Below are positions 49,120 to 59,829 of a DNA stretch of 64,000 nucleotides, piece after piece. A program made the position numbers and the translations under genes. The notes under the pieces were generated by a model, which had not been told where the DNA came from, searched no databases, and saw only the letters and a list, made by a program, of their open reading frames with translations. The stretch is taken from positions 1-64,000 of the forward strand of contig NZ_FOFS01000006.1 of the NCBI RefSeq assembly GCF_900111015.1. Reading direction: 5' to 3'. Numbering within the stretch: the stretch's first letter is position 1; each line of letters begins with the position of its first letter. This stretch comes from Solimonas aquatica. Lineage in GTDB: Bacteria; Pseudomonadota; Gammaproteobacteria; Nevskiales; Nevskiaceae.

Positions 49120-50040
49120 ATGAGCTTGCAGGAACGCTGGGATCTCGGCGGCATCGTCGCCGAGCTGCGCAAGACGCGCGAGCGCTGGCGCGAAGGACGC
49201 CATCGCGATCCGATCGGACGCGAGTTTCCCTCGCGTGAAGTAGTCGGGGAAGTGCTGCGGCTGCTGCGCGGCGCGCTGTTTCCGCTGCGTCTGGGGCCGG
49301 CCGATCTGAAGCGCGAGGGCGAGGATTTCTTCGTCGGCCACGCGCTGGATACCGGACTGAACCTGCTGCTGTCACAGATCGATCTGGAGCTGCGCTGCCG
49401 CCAGCGCGAACACGACACCGAGGTCAGCAGCGCGGTGATCACGCGCGAGGCCGGCAACATCGCGGTGCGCTTCGCGCATCTGCTGCCCAGATTGCGCGCG
49501 GTGCTGGACACCGATGTCGAGGCCGCATTCTCCGGCGATCCGGCGGCGCGCAGCGTCGACGAGGTGCTGCTCTGCTATCCGGGCATCATCGCGCTGATTC
49601 ATCACCGCATCGCGCATGAGCTCTACAACCTCGGCGTGCCCCTGATCGCGCGCATCGTCGCCGAGCAGGCGCATGGCGAAACCGGCATCGACATCCATCC
49701 CGGCGCGCAGATCGGTTCGCACTGCTTCATCGATCACGGCACTGGCGTGGTGATCGGCGAGACCGCCGAGATCGGCGACCGCGTGCGCATCTACCAGGCG
49801 GTGACGCTGGGCGCCAAGCGCTTCGAGGTGGAAGACTCCGGCGCGCTGCGCAAGAACCAGCCGCGTCATCCCATCGTCGAGGACGACGTGGTGATATACG
49901 CCGGCGCCACCATTCTCGGCCGCATCACCATCGGCCGTGGCTCGGTGATCGGCGGCAATGTCTGGCTCACGCGCAGCGTGCCGCCCGGCAGCCAGATCAC
50001 CCAGGCCCGCACCCAGCAAGAATCCGGCGACAGCTTATGA
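49120..50040 (+). CDS. epsC: Serine O-acetyltransferase, EpsC type
   Basis: A 306-residue SAT enzyme that makes O-acetylserine from serine and acetyl-CoA. The left-handed beta-helix is clear: GIDIHPGAQIGSHCFIDHGT, GVVIGETAEIGDRVRIYQAV and ATILGRITIGRGSVIGGNVW. The N-terminal helical domain is longer than in CysE, as in EpsC. With cysK and the desulfurase it provides the substrate for cysteine synthesis. The ATG at 49120 follows GGGGGA; another in-frame-less ATG at 49113 gives a different frame. It overlaps the XRE gene by four bases (ATGA). Confidence 0.92.
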   Translation: MSLQERWDLGGIVAELRKTRERWREGRHRDPIGREFPSREVVGEVLRLLRGALFPLRLGPADLKREGEDFFVGHALDTGLNLLLSQIDLELRCRQREHDTEVSSAVITREAGNIAVRFAHLLPRLRAVLDTDVEAAFSGDPAARSVDEVLLCYPGIIALIHHRIAHELYNLGVPLIARIVAEQAHGETGIDIHPGAQIGSHCFIDHGTGVVIGETAEIGDRVRIYQAVTLGAKRFEVEDSGALRKNQPRHPIVEDDVVIYAGATILGRITIGRGSVIGGNVWLTRSVPPGSQITQARTQQESGDSL

Positions 50041-50261
50041 GCGAGCAGCTGCAACAACGTTTCGGTCTCACCGTCCGCCAGGCCCGCAAGCGCCAGGGCT
50101 GGTCGCAGGAGCGACTGGCCGAGGCCGCCGATCTCAACCGCAGCTATCTGGGCGAGATCGAACGCGGCGTGGTCTGTCCCTCGCTGTCCACCGGCGCCAA
50201 GCTCGCCGCGGCGCTGGAACTCAAGCTGTCACATCTGCTGCGCGACTGCGAAGAGGCCTGA
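50037..50261 (+). CDS. Small XRE/Cro-type HTH regulator
   Basis: A 74-residue protein that is almost only a helix-turn-helix domain: VRQARKRQGWSQERLAEAAD (helices 1-2) and LNRSYLGEIERGVVCPSLST (recognition helix), ending LSHLLRDCEEA with one cysteine. It is coupled to epsC and precedes the encapsulin shell gene by 106 bases. The gap contains two perfect palindromes, so this regulator probably controls the encapsulin part of the operon. Confidence 0.9.
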   Translation: MSEQLQQRFGLTVRQARKRQGWSQERLAEAADLNRSYLGEIERGVVCPSLSTGAKLAAALELKLSHLLRDCEEA

Positions 50262-50271
50262 GCGCCCGCGA

Positions 50272-50290
50272 GATCGCCTTGGTGGCGATC
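50272..50290 (+). promoter_or_regulatory. Hairpin in the XRE-encapsulin gap
   Basis: GATCGCC and GGCGATC form perfect 7-bp arms with a TTGGT loop, 10 bases after the XRE stop. No T-run follows, so it may be an attenuator-like structure or mRNA stabiliser rather than a full terminator. Confidence 0.4.
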
Positions 50291-50308
50291 GCCTGTAGAG
50301 CCGGGCCT

Positions 50309-50325
50309 TAGATTCCCGGAATCTA
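50309..50325. promoter_or_regulatory. 17-bp palindrome upstream of the encapsulin gene, probable operator
   Basis: TAGATTCCCGGAATCTA is a perfect palindrome with a one-base centre, 42 bases before the shell ATG. It lies beside the XRE gene. An XRE dimer would bind such symmetric sites. Confidence 0.55.
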
Positions 50326-50367
50326 TCCTTATTCGTTTCACGCCCATCCTTGCCAAGGGGGATTCAC

Positions 50368-51268
50368 ATGGCACAAGAACCGGTGCAACTGGCCCTGGGC
50401 GACGCCGCTGCGCGTCAGCTTGCCAACGCCACCAAAACCGTCCCGCAGCTCTCCACCATCAGCCCGCGCTGGCTGACGCACCTGCTGCAGTGGCAGCCGG
50501 TGGAAGCCGGCATCTTCCGTCTCAACAAGGTGAAGAATCCGGAGAGCGTACGCATCGCCTGCACCAAGCGCGATGAATCCGAACTGCCGCAGACCTTCAT
50601 CGATTACGAAGAACAGCCGCGCGAGTATTTCCTCAACGCGGTGTCCACGGTGCTGGACGTGCACACGCGCGTCTCCGATCTCTACAGCAGCCCGCATGAT
50701 CAGATCAAGGAACAGCTGCGCCTGACCATCGAGCTGATCAAGGAGCAGCAGGAAAGCCAGCTGATCAACAACGAGGACTACGGCCTGCTGGCCAATGTCG
50801 CGGAGTCGCAGCGCATCTACCCGCTCACCGGCGCGCCCACGCCCGACGATCTCGACGAACTGCTGACCAAGGTCTGGAAGGAGCCCGCCTTCTTCCTCGC
50901 GCATCCGCTGGCGATCGCCGCCTTCGGCCGCGAGTGCACGCGACGCGGCGTGCCGCCGCCGACCGTGAGCCTGTTCGGTTCACAGTTCCTGACCTGGCGC
51001 GGCATTCCGCTGATTCCTTCCGACAAGGTGCCGGTGGCCGACGGCAAGACCAAGATCCTGCTGCTGCGCGTGGGCGACAAGCGCCAGGGCGTGATCGGTC
51101 TGTTCCAGCCCGGCCTGCCCGGCGAACAGAGCCCGGGCCTGTCGGTGCGCTTCATGGGCATCAACCGCAATGCCATCGCCTCTTATCTGATTTCCTTGTA
51201 CTGCTCGCTGGCCGTGCTCAGCGACGATGCGCTGGCGGTGCTCGAAGACGTGGAAGTCGGCAAGTACC

Positions 51269-51294
<26 letters not shown>
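50368..51294 (+). CDS. Family 2A encapsulin shell protein (SrpI-type, HK97 fold)
   Basis: A 308-residue protein with the size and neighbours of family 2A encapsulins, icosahedral nanocompartments that store sulfur with a cysteine desulfurase. I recognise it by LALGDAAARQLANATKTVPQ, WLTHLLQWQPVEAGIFRLNKV, DYEEQPREYFLNAVSTVLDV and WRGIPLIPSDKV. Downstream is a desulfurase with the long N-terminal cargo region expected for this class. The shell's own ATG follows AAGGGGG at 6 bases. The 3' end overlaps the desulfurase start by 26 bases. No cyclic-nucleotide-binding domain is inserted, which places it in 2A rather than 2B. The function is inferred from the known class. Confidence 0.9.
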
Positions 51295-53131
<1,837 letters not shown>

Positions 53132-53134
53132 TCC

Positions 53135-53149
53135 AGATCGTTACGATCT
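53135..53149. promoter_or_regulatory. 15-bp palindrome after the desulfurase gene
   Basis: AGATCGTTACGATCT is a perfect palindrome with a single central base, four bases past the desulfurase stop. It may be an operator for a cysK promoter. No regulator can be named. Confidence 0.3.
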
Positions 53150-53218
53150 ATCGCCATAACGTTTTTTTGCAGAGGGGACTGGTGTTGATGACCATCAATG
53201 TCCGAGACTCCGGTGGCC

Positions 53219-53486
53219 AGGGCCTGTTAACGCTATGGCGATCGCTGCGACGGAGGTCGTTTTGGCGCAGGGGAAGGCGGCAGACGCGCCGCTTGGTGAT
53301 TCCAAGCAAGCGGCTGCCAACGCCGCCCTGCGCCAAAACGGCCCCGTCCCTTTCGGGTTGCGCCAGAAATCGCGCCATGCGGCGTTGCGAAACTTGGCTT
53401 TGGACCCACCAAAGCCTGCGTTTCGCGCCTTGCCTGGCGCGATTTCTGGCAGCAACGCAGCGATTGCCATAGCGTTAACAGGCCCT
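53219..53486. repeat. MITE-like element, 268 bp, inserted in the sulfur operon
   Basis: Terminal inverted repeats of 31 bases, starting AGGGCCTGTTAACGCTATGG, agree in all but one position. Inside are two more perfect inverted pairs: CGTTTTGGCGCAGGG with its inverse (about 53259 and 53328) and GCCAGAAATCGCGCCA with its inverse (about 53364 and 53434). No transposase is encoded. The element separates cysK from the encapsulin-desulfurase genes and could fold into a strong RNA structure. No clear target-site duplication is visible. Confidence 0.8.
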
Positions 53487-53520
53487 AGTGCAATCGCGCG
53501 ATCCACAGGAGACATCGCTC

Positions 53521-54495
<975 letters not shown>

Positions 54496-54550
54496 AAGTC
54501 CCACGTCACGGCGCGCGCGGCTGCGCGCCGGACACAAACTGGAGATGCAC

Positions 54551-55924
54551 ATGAGGAAGCTCGCCATCATCGGCGCCGGCTACTCCGGCACCTTGCTGGC
54601 TGCCAACATCCTGCGCCTGGGCGGCGGTGAGTCCTTTCACATCCAGCTCATCGACCAGGTGCCGCGCATGGGCCGGGGTCTGGCCTATCGCACCTGGGAC
54701 GACAATCATCTGCTCAATGTGCCGGCCGGCAACATGAGCGCGTTTGCCGACGCGCCGGATGACTTCGTGCAGTTCTGTCACGCGGAAGACCCGGCGCTGG
54801 GCCCGGCCTCCTTCATCTCGCGTCGCCTGTATGGCGACTATCTGGAGGCGATCCTGCAGCGCGCGCTGCAGGCACACGGCTCCAGCCTGGAACTGGTGCC
54901 GCATGCGGCGGTGGCGGCGCATCGTCGCGAGACGGCGCCGGGCTGGCGCATCGAATTCGCCAACCGCGCCGCCGTCGAATGCGATCGCCTGGTGCTGTGC
55001 CTGGGTCATCAGGCGCCGCTGGACCCGCCGCCCGCTTCCTGGCTGCAGGACAGCGAGGCCTATATCCGCAATCCCTGGGACGCCGCCGCGCTCGATGCCA
55101 TCGGCAGTGATGAGCGGGTGATGATCATCGGCAGCGGTCATACCGCCGTGGACATCGCCTTCTGGCTCAGCGGACACAATGATCAGCGCCGCATCCACAT
55201 GGTCTCGCGTCGCGGCCTCTCGCCGCAGGGCCATCGCCCGCAGACGCGCGCGCGTCCGGACGCCGAGTTCCCCGCCTATCTGCGCGACTGTCCGCCCACC
55301 GCGCTGGCCTACAGCCGCGCCATCCGCCGTGAAGTGCGCGAACGCGCCGCCCAGCATCAGGACTGGCGCGACGTGATCGGCCAGCTGCGTCCGCACACCG
55401 CGAGCCTGTGGCAGCGCCTGCCGGTCGCCGAGCAGCGCCGCTTCCTGCGGCACCTGCTGCCGTACTGGGACATCCACCGCCATCGTCTGGCGCCGATCGC
55501 CCACGGCCGCTTCAGCCGCCTGCGCGAATCGGGACAGGTGCAGACCCTGGCCGGCCGCATCCTGTCCTATCAGCGTCAGCCGCAGGGTCTGCTCGTGCAT
55601 CTTCTGGAGCGCGGCACACGCCGCCAGGTGCAGCTGGCGGTCGATCGCGTGATCAACTGCGCCGGCCCCAATTACGATCTGACCAAGGTGCAGACCCCGC
55701 TGCTGCAGCAGCTGCTGCGTGATGGCCACATCCAGCAGGACGCGCTGAAGATCGGACTGCAGGTGTCGGCGCAATATGAGGTCTGCAATCGCAGCGGCGA
55801 ACCCAGTCCGGAGCTGTTCTACGTGGGACCGATGCTCAAGGCGCGTTACTGGGAAGCGATTGCCGCGCCGGAATTGCGGCAGCACACGCGCCGGCTCGCC
55901 GAGCTGCTGCTCGGCGGCCTGTAG
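54551..55924 (+). CDS. FAD/NAD(P)-binding protein (NAD_binding_9 type)
   Basis: A 457-residue flavoprotein-like enzyme with an N-terminal GAGYSGTLLAANILR dinucleotide motif, the block GRGLAYRTWDDNHLLNVPAG seen in the FAD-NAD(P)-binding (YdhS-like) family, and a second motif VMIIGSGHTAVDIAFWLSGH. The substrate is unknown. It follows cysK after 55 bases and may use sulfur species or nicotinamide in this operon; that is speculative. GGAG lies 6 bases before the ATG chosen; an ATG at 54545 directly abuts that sequence. Confidence 0.82.
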   Translation: MRKLAIIGAGYSGTLLAANILRLGGGESFHIQLIDQVPRMGRGLAYRTWDDNHLLNVPAGNMSAFADAPDDFVQFCHAEDPALGPASFISRRLYGDYLEAILQRALQAHGSSLELVPHAAVAAHRRETAPGWRIEFANRAAVECDRLVLCLGHQAPLDPPPASWLQDSEAYIRNPWDAAALDAIGSDERVMIIGSGHTAVDIAFWLSGHNDQRRIHMVSRRGLSPQGHRPQTRARPDAEFPAYLRDCPPTALAYSRAIRREVRERAAQHQDWRDVIGQLRPHTASLWQRLPVAEQRRFLRHLLPYWDIHRHRLAPIAHGRFSRLRESGQVQTLAGRILSYQRQPQGLLVHLLERGTRRQVQLAVDRVINCAGPNYDLTKVQTPLLQQLLRDGHIQQDALKIGLQVSAQYEVCNRSGEPSPELFYVGPMLKARYWEAIAAPELRQHTRRLAELLLGGL

Positions 55925-55933
55925 CGCAGGACT

Positions 55934-57022
55934 TCAGCGATACTGCGAGAGCAGCGCCGCGCCCTGCGTCACCCAGCGCGTCTGGCTGCCGGCCTGTGCC
56001 AGCGCCTGCGCGCAGGAAGCGTAGCGATGCCGCAGGAAGTGTTCGGCATCGCGATGTTCCCAGACCAGCACACCGGTTTCGGCCGGCACGCACCAGGGCG
56101 CATCCAGCACTGCCGCCGGCTCGGCCACGGTTTCCAGCTGGGCTGACAGCAGCTCGCCGGGCAGCAGCGGACGCGGCAGTGGCGCGCTGATTTCAAACAG
56201 CAGTCGCCAGCCGAACCGGCCATTGTCCGCCGGCTGCTGTCCGCGCCAGGTAAGCGGCAAGGCCTGATCGTCCAGCAGCAGCTGCGCGCTGCGCAGGCGC
56301 TGCGCCTCGCGCGGCTGATCGCTGGCCACGGCCAGCCAGGCACGATCCGTCTCGGCGATGGCAAACAGCGCCTGCCCCGAAGCCACCACCTCGCCTTCAC
56401 TCACCGTGGCCTCGTAGAGCAGCCCGCTCTGCGCGGCGCGGATCGGCATGCGCTGCGAGAGCGCGGCGTCCTCCAGCTCACGCCGCTTCTGCAAGGCTTC
56501 CAGTTCCAGCTCGGCCTGCTCGCGATAAACGTTTTCGTTGGTCACCAGTCCCGGCGCCGCCTCGCCCTGCACCCGCAGACGCTCGGCGTTGATGCGGGCG
56601 ACCTGCAGCTTCTGCTCGATCTCCGCCAGCTGCGTGCGTCGCTGCGCCTGATCGCGCTGGCTGAGCAAGGGACGCAGCCAGGCCAGCAGCTCGCCGGCCT
56701 GCACGCGACGTCCCGGCTGCGGCCAGGCGCCGGCGGCTTCCAGGCGTCCGGCCTGCGGCGCGCGCAGCGCACCCGTGCTGGCCGGTGTCGCCAGCACTTC
56801 CGCCGCCCGCTGTTGCCGCAGCAAGCGGTCCTGCGTGGCCGGCTGCGTGCGGATGGCCAGCAGACGCTGCACGGACTTGGGCACCAGCAGCTGATCCGGC
56901 CCCAGCCAGCGCACCGCCGCGACGCCGGTGCCTGCCGCCGGCGCCGCGCCATGATCCTCACCTTCATGCGCCGCGCCCGGCAGCGCCAGCAGCAGCATCA
57001 GCAGCGGCAGCGCGCGTCTCAT
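55934..57022 (-). CDS. Efflux RND periplasmic adaptor subunit (second of a tandem pair)
   Basis: A 362-residue HlyD/MFP-type adaptor. It has a signal peptide, a histidine- and acid-rich start (AHEGEDHGAAPA), a barrel-sandwich hybrid half around GRLEAAGAWPQPGRRVQAGE, a coiled-coil hairpin (QRRTQLAEIEQKLQVARINA) and beta-barrel strands. It would link an inner-membrane RND pump to an outer-membrane channel. It overlaps the upstream adaptor by 4 bases. Both adaptors differ in sequence, so they may form a hetero-oligomer. Confidence 0.85.
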   Translation of the reverse strand: MRRALPLLMLLLALPGAAHEGEDHGAAPAAGTGVAAVRWLGPDQLLVPKSVQRLLAIRTQPATQDRLLRQQRAAEVLATPASTGALRAPQAGRLEAAGAWPQPGRRVQAGELLAWLRPLLSQRDQAQRRTQLAEIEQKLQVARINAERLRVQGEAAPGLVTNENVYREQAELELEALQKRRELEDAALSQRMPIRAAQSGLLYEATVSEGEVVASGQALFAIAETDRAWLAVASDQPREAQRLRSAQLLLDDQALPLTWRGQQPADNGRFGWRLLFEISAPLPRPLLPGELLSAQLETVAEPAAVLDAPWCVPAETGVLVWEHRDAEHFLRHRYASCAQALAQAGSQTRWVTQGAALLSQYR

Positions 57023-58074
57023 GGCCGCACCCGCGTCTGCAGCAGCGCGGCGTCGGTGACCACGCGGGCCTCGGGCGCACTGGCCGCCGCGATCTGCAGG
57101 CTGCCGGTTTCACGCTGCAGCACCACGACGCGCTGCGCGCGAAAGCGCTCCGGCGCCTCATGCAGCCAGATGTAATCCTGTCCGTCCTGATGAAACACGC
57201 TGCTCGAGGGCAGACGGTAACGACCCGCCGGCAGACGCGGCGTCAGCAGCAGCTGCGCCGACTCGCCGACAACCAGCGGTTCCGACGCCGGCAGCGCCTG
57301 CGGGCGATACCAGATCTGGGCATTGCGCGTGCGCGCATCAAAACCCTGCGCCACCAGATCCAACGACAGCAGCTGCCCGCGCGCATCCAGACCACGACCG
57401 GCCGCCTGCGCCTCGAAAGCCTGCATGTCGGGCTCGGCTTCCAGCAGCACGGCGTGCTCGGCGCTGAGTTCGAAGATCGCCTCGCCCGCCGCCACCACGC
57501 GGTTTTCACGCGCGCTGCTGCTGAGCAGATACGCCTGGTCCGGCGCGCGCAGCAGCAGCTCGCCGGACAGCGCCTGCGCCAGCTGCGCCTCGCGCGCCTG
57601 TGCGGCGCGATAGTCGAGCAGGATCTGCACCGACGGCGTGAGCAGGCGCACCTCCAGGTTCTCCGCCTCGTCGATCGAGTAGCGCTGGATCTGCAGCCTG
57701 CCCAGCGCCACGGCGCGCTTGGCCGCTTCCCACTCGGCTTCCAGATCGCGCCGCTCCGGATCGCTGAGCGTGGGCCGCAGGCGCGCCAGCAACTGCCCGG
57801 CCTGCACAGGGCTGCCCGCCACCGGAAAACCGCCGGGCGGCGCCAGCAGCAGACCGGGCTGATCGGCCATCAGGCGCAGGCGCTGCTGCGGGTCCGCCAC
57901 CACGCGCGCCGGCCACAGCACCGGCCTCGCCGGCGTGTCGAGACGCTGTGTGCGCAGCCCCAGACGATGCTGCGCGGCCTTGTCCAGCACACGCGTCGCG
58001 TTTGCCGGCGCAGGCTCATGCGCCGGCAGTGCGGTACTCAGCAGCAGCCCCAGCAGGAACAGGACCGCGCGCAA
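57019..58074 (-). CDS. Efflux RND periplasmic adaptor subunit (first of a tandem pair)
   Basis: A 351-residue adaptor with a signal peptide (AVLFLLGLLLSTALPAHEPA), a barrel-sandwich half (GGFPVAGSPVQAGQLLARLR), a coiled-coil hairpin (ERRDLEAEWEAAKRAVALG) and later beta strands (AGRYRLPSSSVFHQDGQDY). It starts 2 bases after the ankyrin gene stop. The permease partner is probably the CzcA-like gene at 62813, but four genes lie between them. The substrate is likely a metal ion (histidine-rich partner), only inferred. Confidence 0.85.
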   Translation of the reverse strand: MRAVLFLLGLLLSTALPAHEPAPANATRVLDKAAQHRLGLRTQRLDTPARPVLWPARVVADPQQRLRLMADQPGLLLAPPGGFPVAGSPVQAGQLLARLRPTLSDPERRDLEAEWEAAKRAVALGRLQIQRYSIDEAENLEVRLLTPSVQILLDYRAAQAREAQLAQALSGELLLRAPDQAYLLSSSARENRVVAAGEAIFELSAEHAVLLEAEPDMQAFEAQAAGRGLDARGQLLSLDLVAQGFDARTRNAQIWYRPQALPASEPLVVGESAQLLLTPRLPAGRYRLPSSSVFHQDGQDYIWLHEAPERFRAQRVVVLQRETGSLQIAAASAPEARVVTDAALLQTRVRP

Positions 58075-58076
58075 GC

Positions 58077-58763
58077 TCAGGAACCCTGCGGCTTCACCGG
58101 TGCGGCCGGTGCGGCGGAAGGCGTGCTGATCACACCACCGGCCGGCGGCTCCTTGCCGTCCAGCAGCGCGACGATGCGCTCCAGGCCCCGCATCTGCGCC
58201 ACCTGCTTGGGCGTGTAGCCGGCCTTGCTGGCCAGCGCCGGATCGGCGCCGTGCTTGAGCAGCACGCGCACCTGATCCTCGCGTCCCACCGCCGCCGCCA
58301 GATACAGCGCCGAGACGCCGCGATCATTGCGGCCGTTGACGTCGGCACCACGGTCGATCAGCAGGCTCAGCAGTTCTTCGTTGGCGCCGAAGTAGGCGGC
58401 GTGAATCAGCGGGGTCCAGCCGGCGTGATCGCCGAGATTGGGATTGGCACCCTTGTCGAGCAGGAAGCGGATGATCTCGATCTGGTTGTGATCCACCGCC
58501 GCAATCAGCGCGGTCTGATCCAGGGTGTCGAAACCATCGAGCTGCGCGCCGGCGGCGAGCTGCTTGCGCGTCTCGGCCAGATCGCCGCTGCGCGCCGCGT
58601 GCACGAAGAAGGTGGCGCGCTCTTCCGGCGAGAGCTGCAGCTGCGGCTCGGCGGCGGAAGCAGCGCCCGGCGTGGTCGGCGCCTGTGCGCAGGCAGCGAG
58701 CAGCGCCAGCGTGGCGGCAGCGCTCAGGCTCAGGGCGCGGTACAGGATCGGGGTACGCATCAC
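58077..58763 (-). CDS. Ankyrin repeat lipoprotein
   Basis: A 228-residue periplasmic protein with a lipobox (LLAACAQ) and about four ankyrin repeats (TALIAAVDHNQIEIIRFLLD, TPLIHAAYFGANEELLSLLI and ALYLAAAVGREDQVRVLLKH). Ankyrin repeats bind partner proteins; this one may act on the neighbouring parvulin or the adaptors. It overlaps the isomerase gene by 4 bases. Proline-rich tail. Confidence 0.87.
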   Translation of the reverse strand: MMRTPILYRALSLSAAATLALLAACAQAPTTPGAASAAEPQLQLSPEERATFFVHAARSGDLAETRKQLAAGAQLDGFDTLDQTALIAAVDHNQIEIIRFLLDKGANPNLGDHAGWTPLIHAAYFGANEELLSLLIDRGADVNGRNDRGVSALYLAAAVGREDQVRVLLKHGADPALASKAGYTPKQVAQMRGLERIVALLDGKEPPAGGVISTPSAAPAAPVKPQGS

Positions 58764-59665
58764 TTGGCCGCCTTGTCGTTCTGCGCGCCGCCGGCGCCGG
58801 GTCCGGCCAGTCTGGCCTTGGCGGTGAGCCGTGCGGTGAGGTTCTCGATCTGCTGCTGCGCGGTCTTCTGCCGCAGCGCCTCGCGCGCGTTGTCGCTGAG
58901 CTCGTCGTAGCTTTCGGGCTTGCTCACCGGTCGCGGCCCTTCTTCCAGCTTGATCACATGCCAGCCGAAGCGCGTGCGCAGCGGCGTCTTGTTGTACTCG
59001 CCCTTCTTCAGCGCCACCACCGCGTCGCTGAAATGATGATCGACGAAGACATCCGGGCGGAACCAGCCCAGATCGCCGCCGTTGTTCTGGCCACCCGGAT
59101 CGCGCGTGTTGCGCTTGGCCAGCTCGATGAAATCACCGCCCTTGCCCAGCTGCGCGATCACCGACGCGGCCTCATCGGCCGTGGGCAGCAGAATCTGGCG
59201 GATCTTGTATTCCTGGATCTTGCCGTTGGCGCGATTCCACTCGTACGCGCTGCGCAGGCTCGCCTCGGTGACCGGATTCTTCGCGAAGTAATCCTCCAGA
59301 TAGGCACGCGCGAGAATCTCGCGGTTCTGGAAGGCCAGCAGATCGGCCACCGCCGGGGTCTTGTCCAGGCCGCTGCGACGCGCTTCCTGGGCCAGCACTT
59401 CCTCGGTGATCAGCTCGGTGCGGGCGGCGGCGCGGGCATCGGCACCGCTCAAGGCCTGACCGCTCTTTTCCTTCTCGAAACCCGCCGCCATCAGGCGGAT
59501 GTGGTTTTCACTGATGATCTGGCCGTTGACGATCACGTCCGCCGCCAGGCCTTTGTCGGCGATGGCCTTGTCGGCCTTGGCATTGTCGGCGGCGGCTGCC
59601 GTCTGCGACAAACCTGCAAGGAGCGCCGCTGCCCCCAGCAGCGCCCACGATGTTTTGTTTACCAC
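58760..59665 (-). CDS. Peptidylprolyl isomerase, parvulin type (PpiC/SurA-like)
   Basis: A 301-residue exported isomerase. Signal peptide (ALLGAAALLAGLSQTAAAA), a chaperone-like helical part (ADVIVNGQIISENHIRLMAA) and a parvulin domain (KIRQILLPTADEAASVIAQL, GGDLGWFRPDVFVDHHFSDA, RFGWHVIKLEEG). It helps fold exported or outer-membrane proteins. The GTG at 59665 is chosen because AGGAGA lies 6 bases upstream; an ATG at 59755 precedes a non-signal-like stretch. First gene of a tight four-gene unit. Confidence 0.9.
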   Translation of the reverse strand: MVNKTSWALLGAAALLAGLSQTAAAADNAKADKAIADKGLAADVIVNGQIISENHIRLMAAGFEKEKSGQALSGADARAAARTELITEEVLAQEARRSGLDKTPAVADLLAFQNREILARAYLEDYFAKNPVTEASLRSAYEWNRANGKIQEYKIRQILLPTADEAASVIAQLGKGGDFIELAKRNTRDPGGQNNGGDLGWFRPDVFVDHHFSDAVVALKKGEYNKTPLRTRFGWHVIKLEEGPRPVSKPESYDELSDNAREALRQKTAQQQIENLTARLTAKARLAGPGAGGAQNDKAAK

Positions 59666-59782
59666 GCAAACTCTCCTAAGAATCAGAACGGCCTGTTTCA
59701 TACCGTCGCCACCTCGATGGCCGCACGGAAAAGACAGATGCGCGAAAGCGGTCACCCGCGTTTCGCGCCCTGTTGTGCCGAC

Positions 59783-59816
59783 TGCGCCCCACCGGCGGCA
59801 AGGCCGGTGAGGCGCA
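59783..59816 (-). terminator. Hairpin after the beta-propeller-like gene
   Basis: Nested arms TGCGCC/GGCGCA and ACCGGC/GCCGGT form a stem-loop 14 bases past the stop at 59830. There is no clear T-run on the minus strand. It may terminate weakly. Confidence 0.4.
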
Positions 59817-59829
59817 GCAGCAGGACTGC

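Larger units (their letters stand above)
53132..53520. other. 389-base gap between the desulfurase and cysK genes
   Basis: It contains the palindrome at 53135-53149, a T-run, an AGAGGGG followed by an ATG at 53188 (MTINVRDSGGQ...), the MITE at 53219-53486 and the ribosome-binding site ACAGGAGAC of cysK. The frame from 53188 continues into the MITE, so it may be an insertion-interrupted small gene, but I cannot support it as a real coding region. Confidence 0.6.

Noticed and set aside
53167-53472. Open frame starting MQRGLVLMTINVRDSGG across the MITE
   Set aside because: Most of it lies in the inverted-repeat element and is arginine-rich; at best the first few codons come from a disrupted gene.
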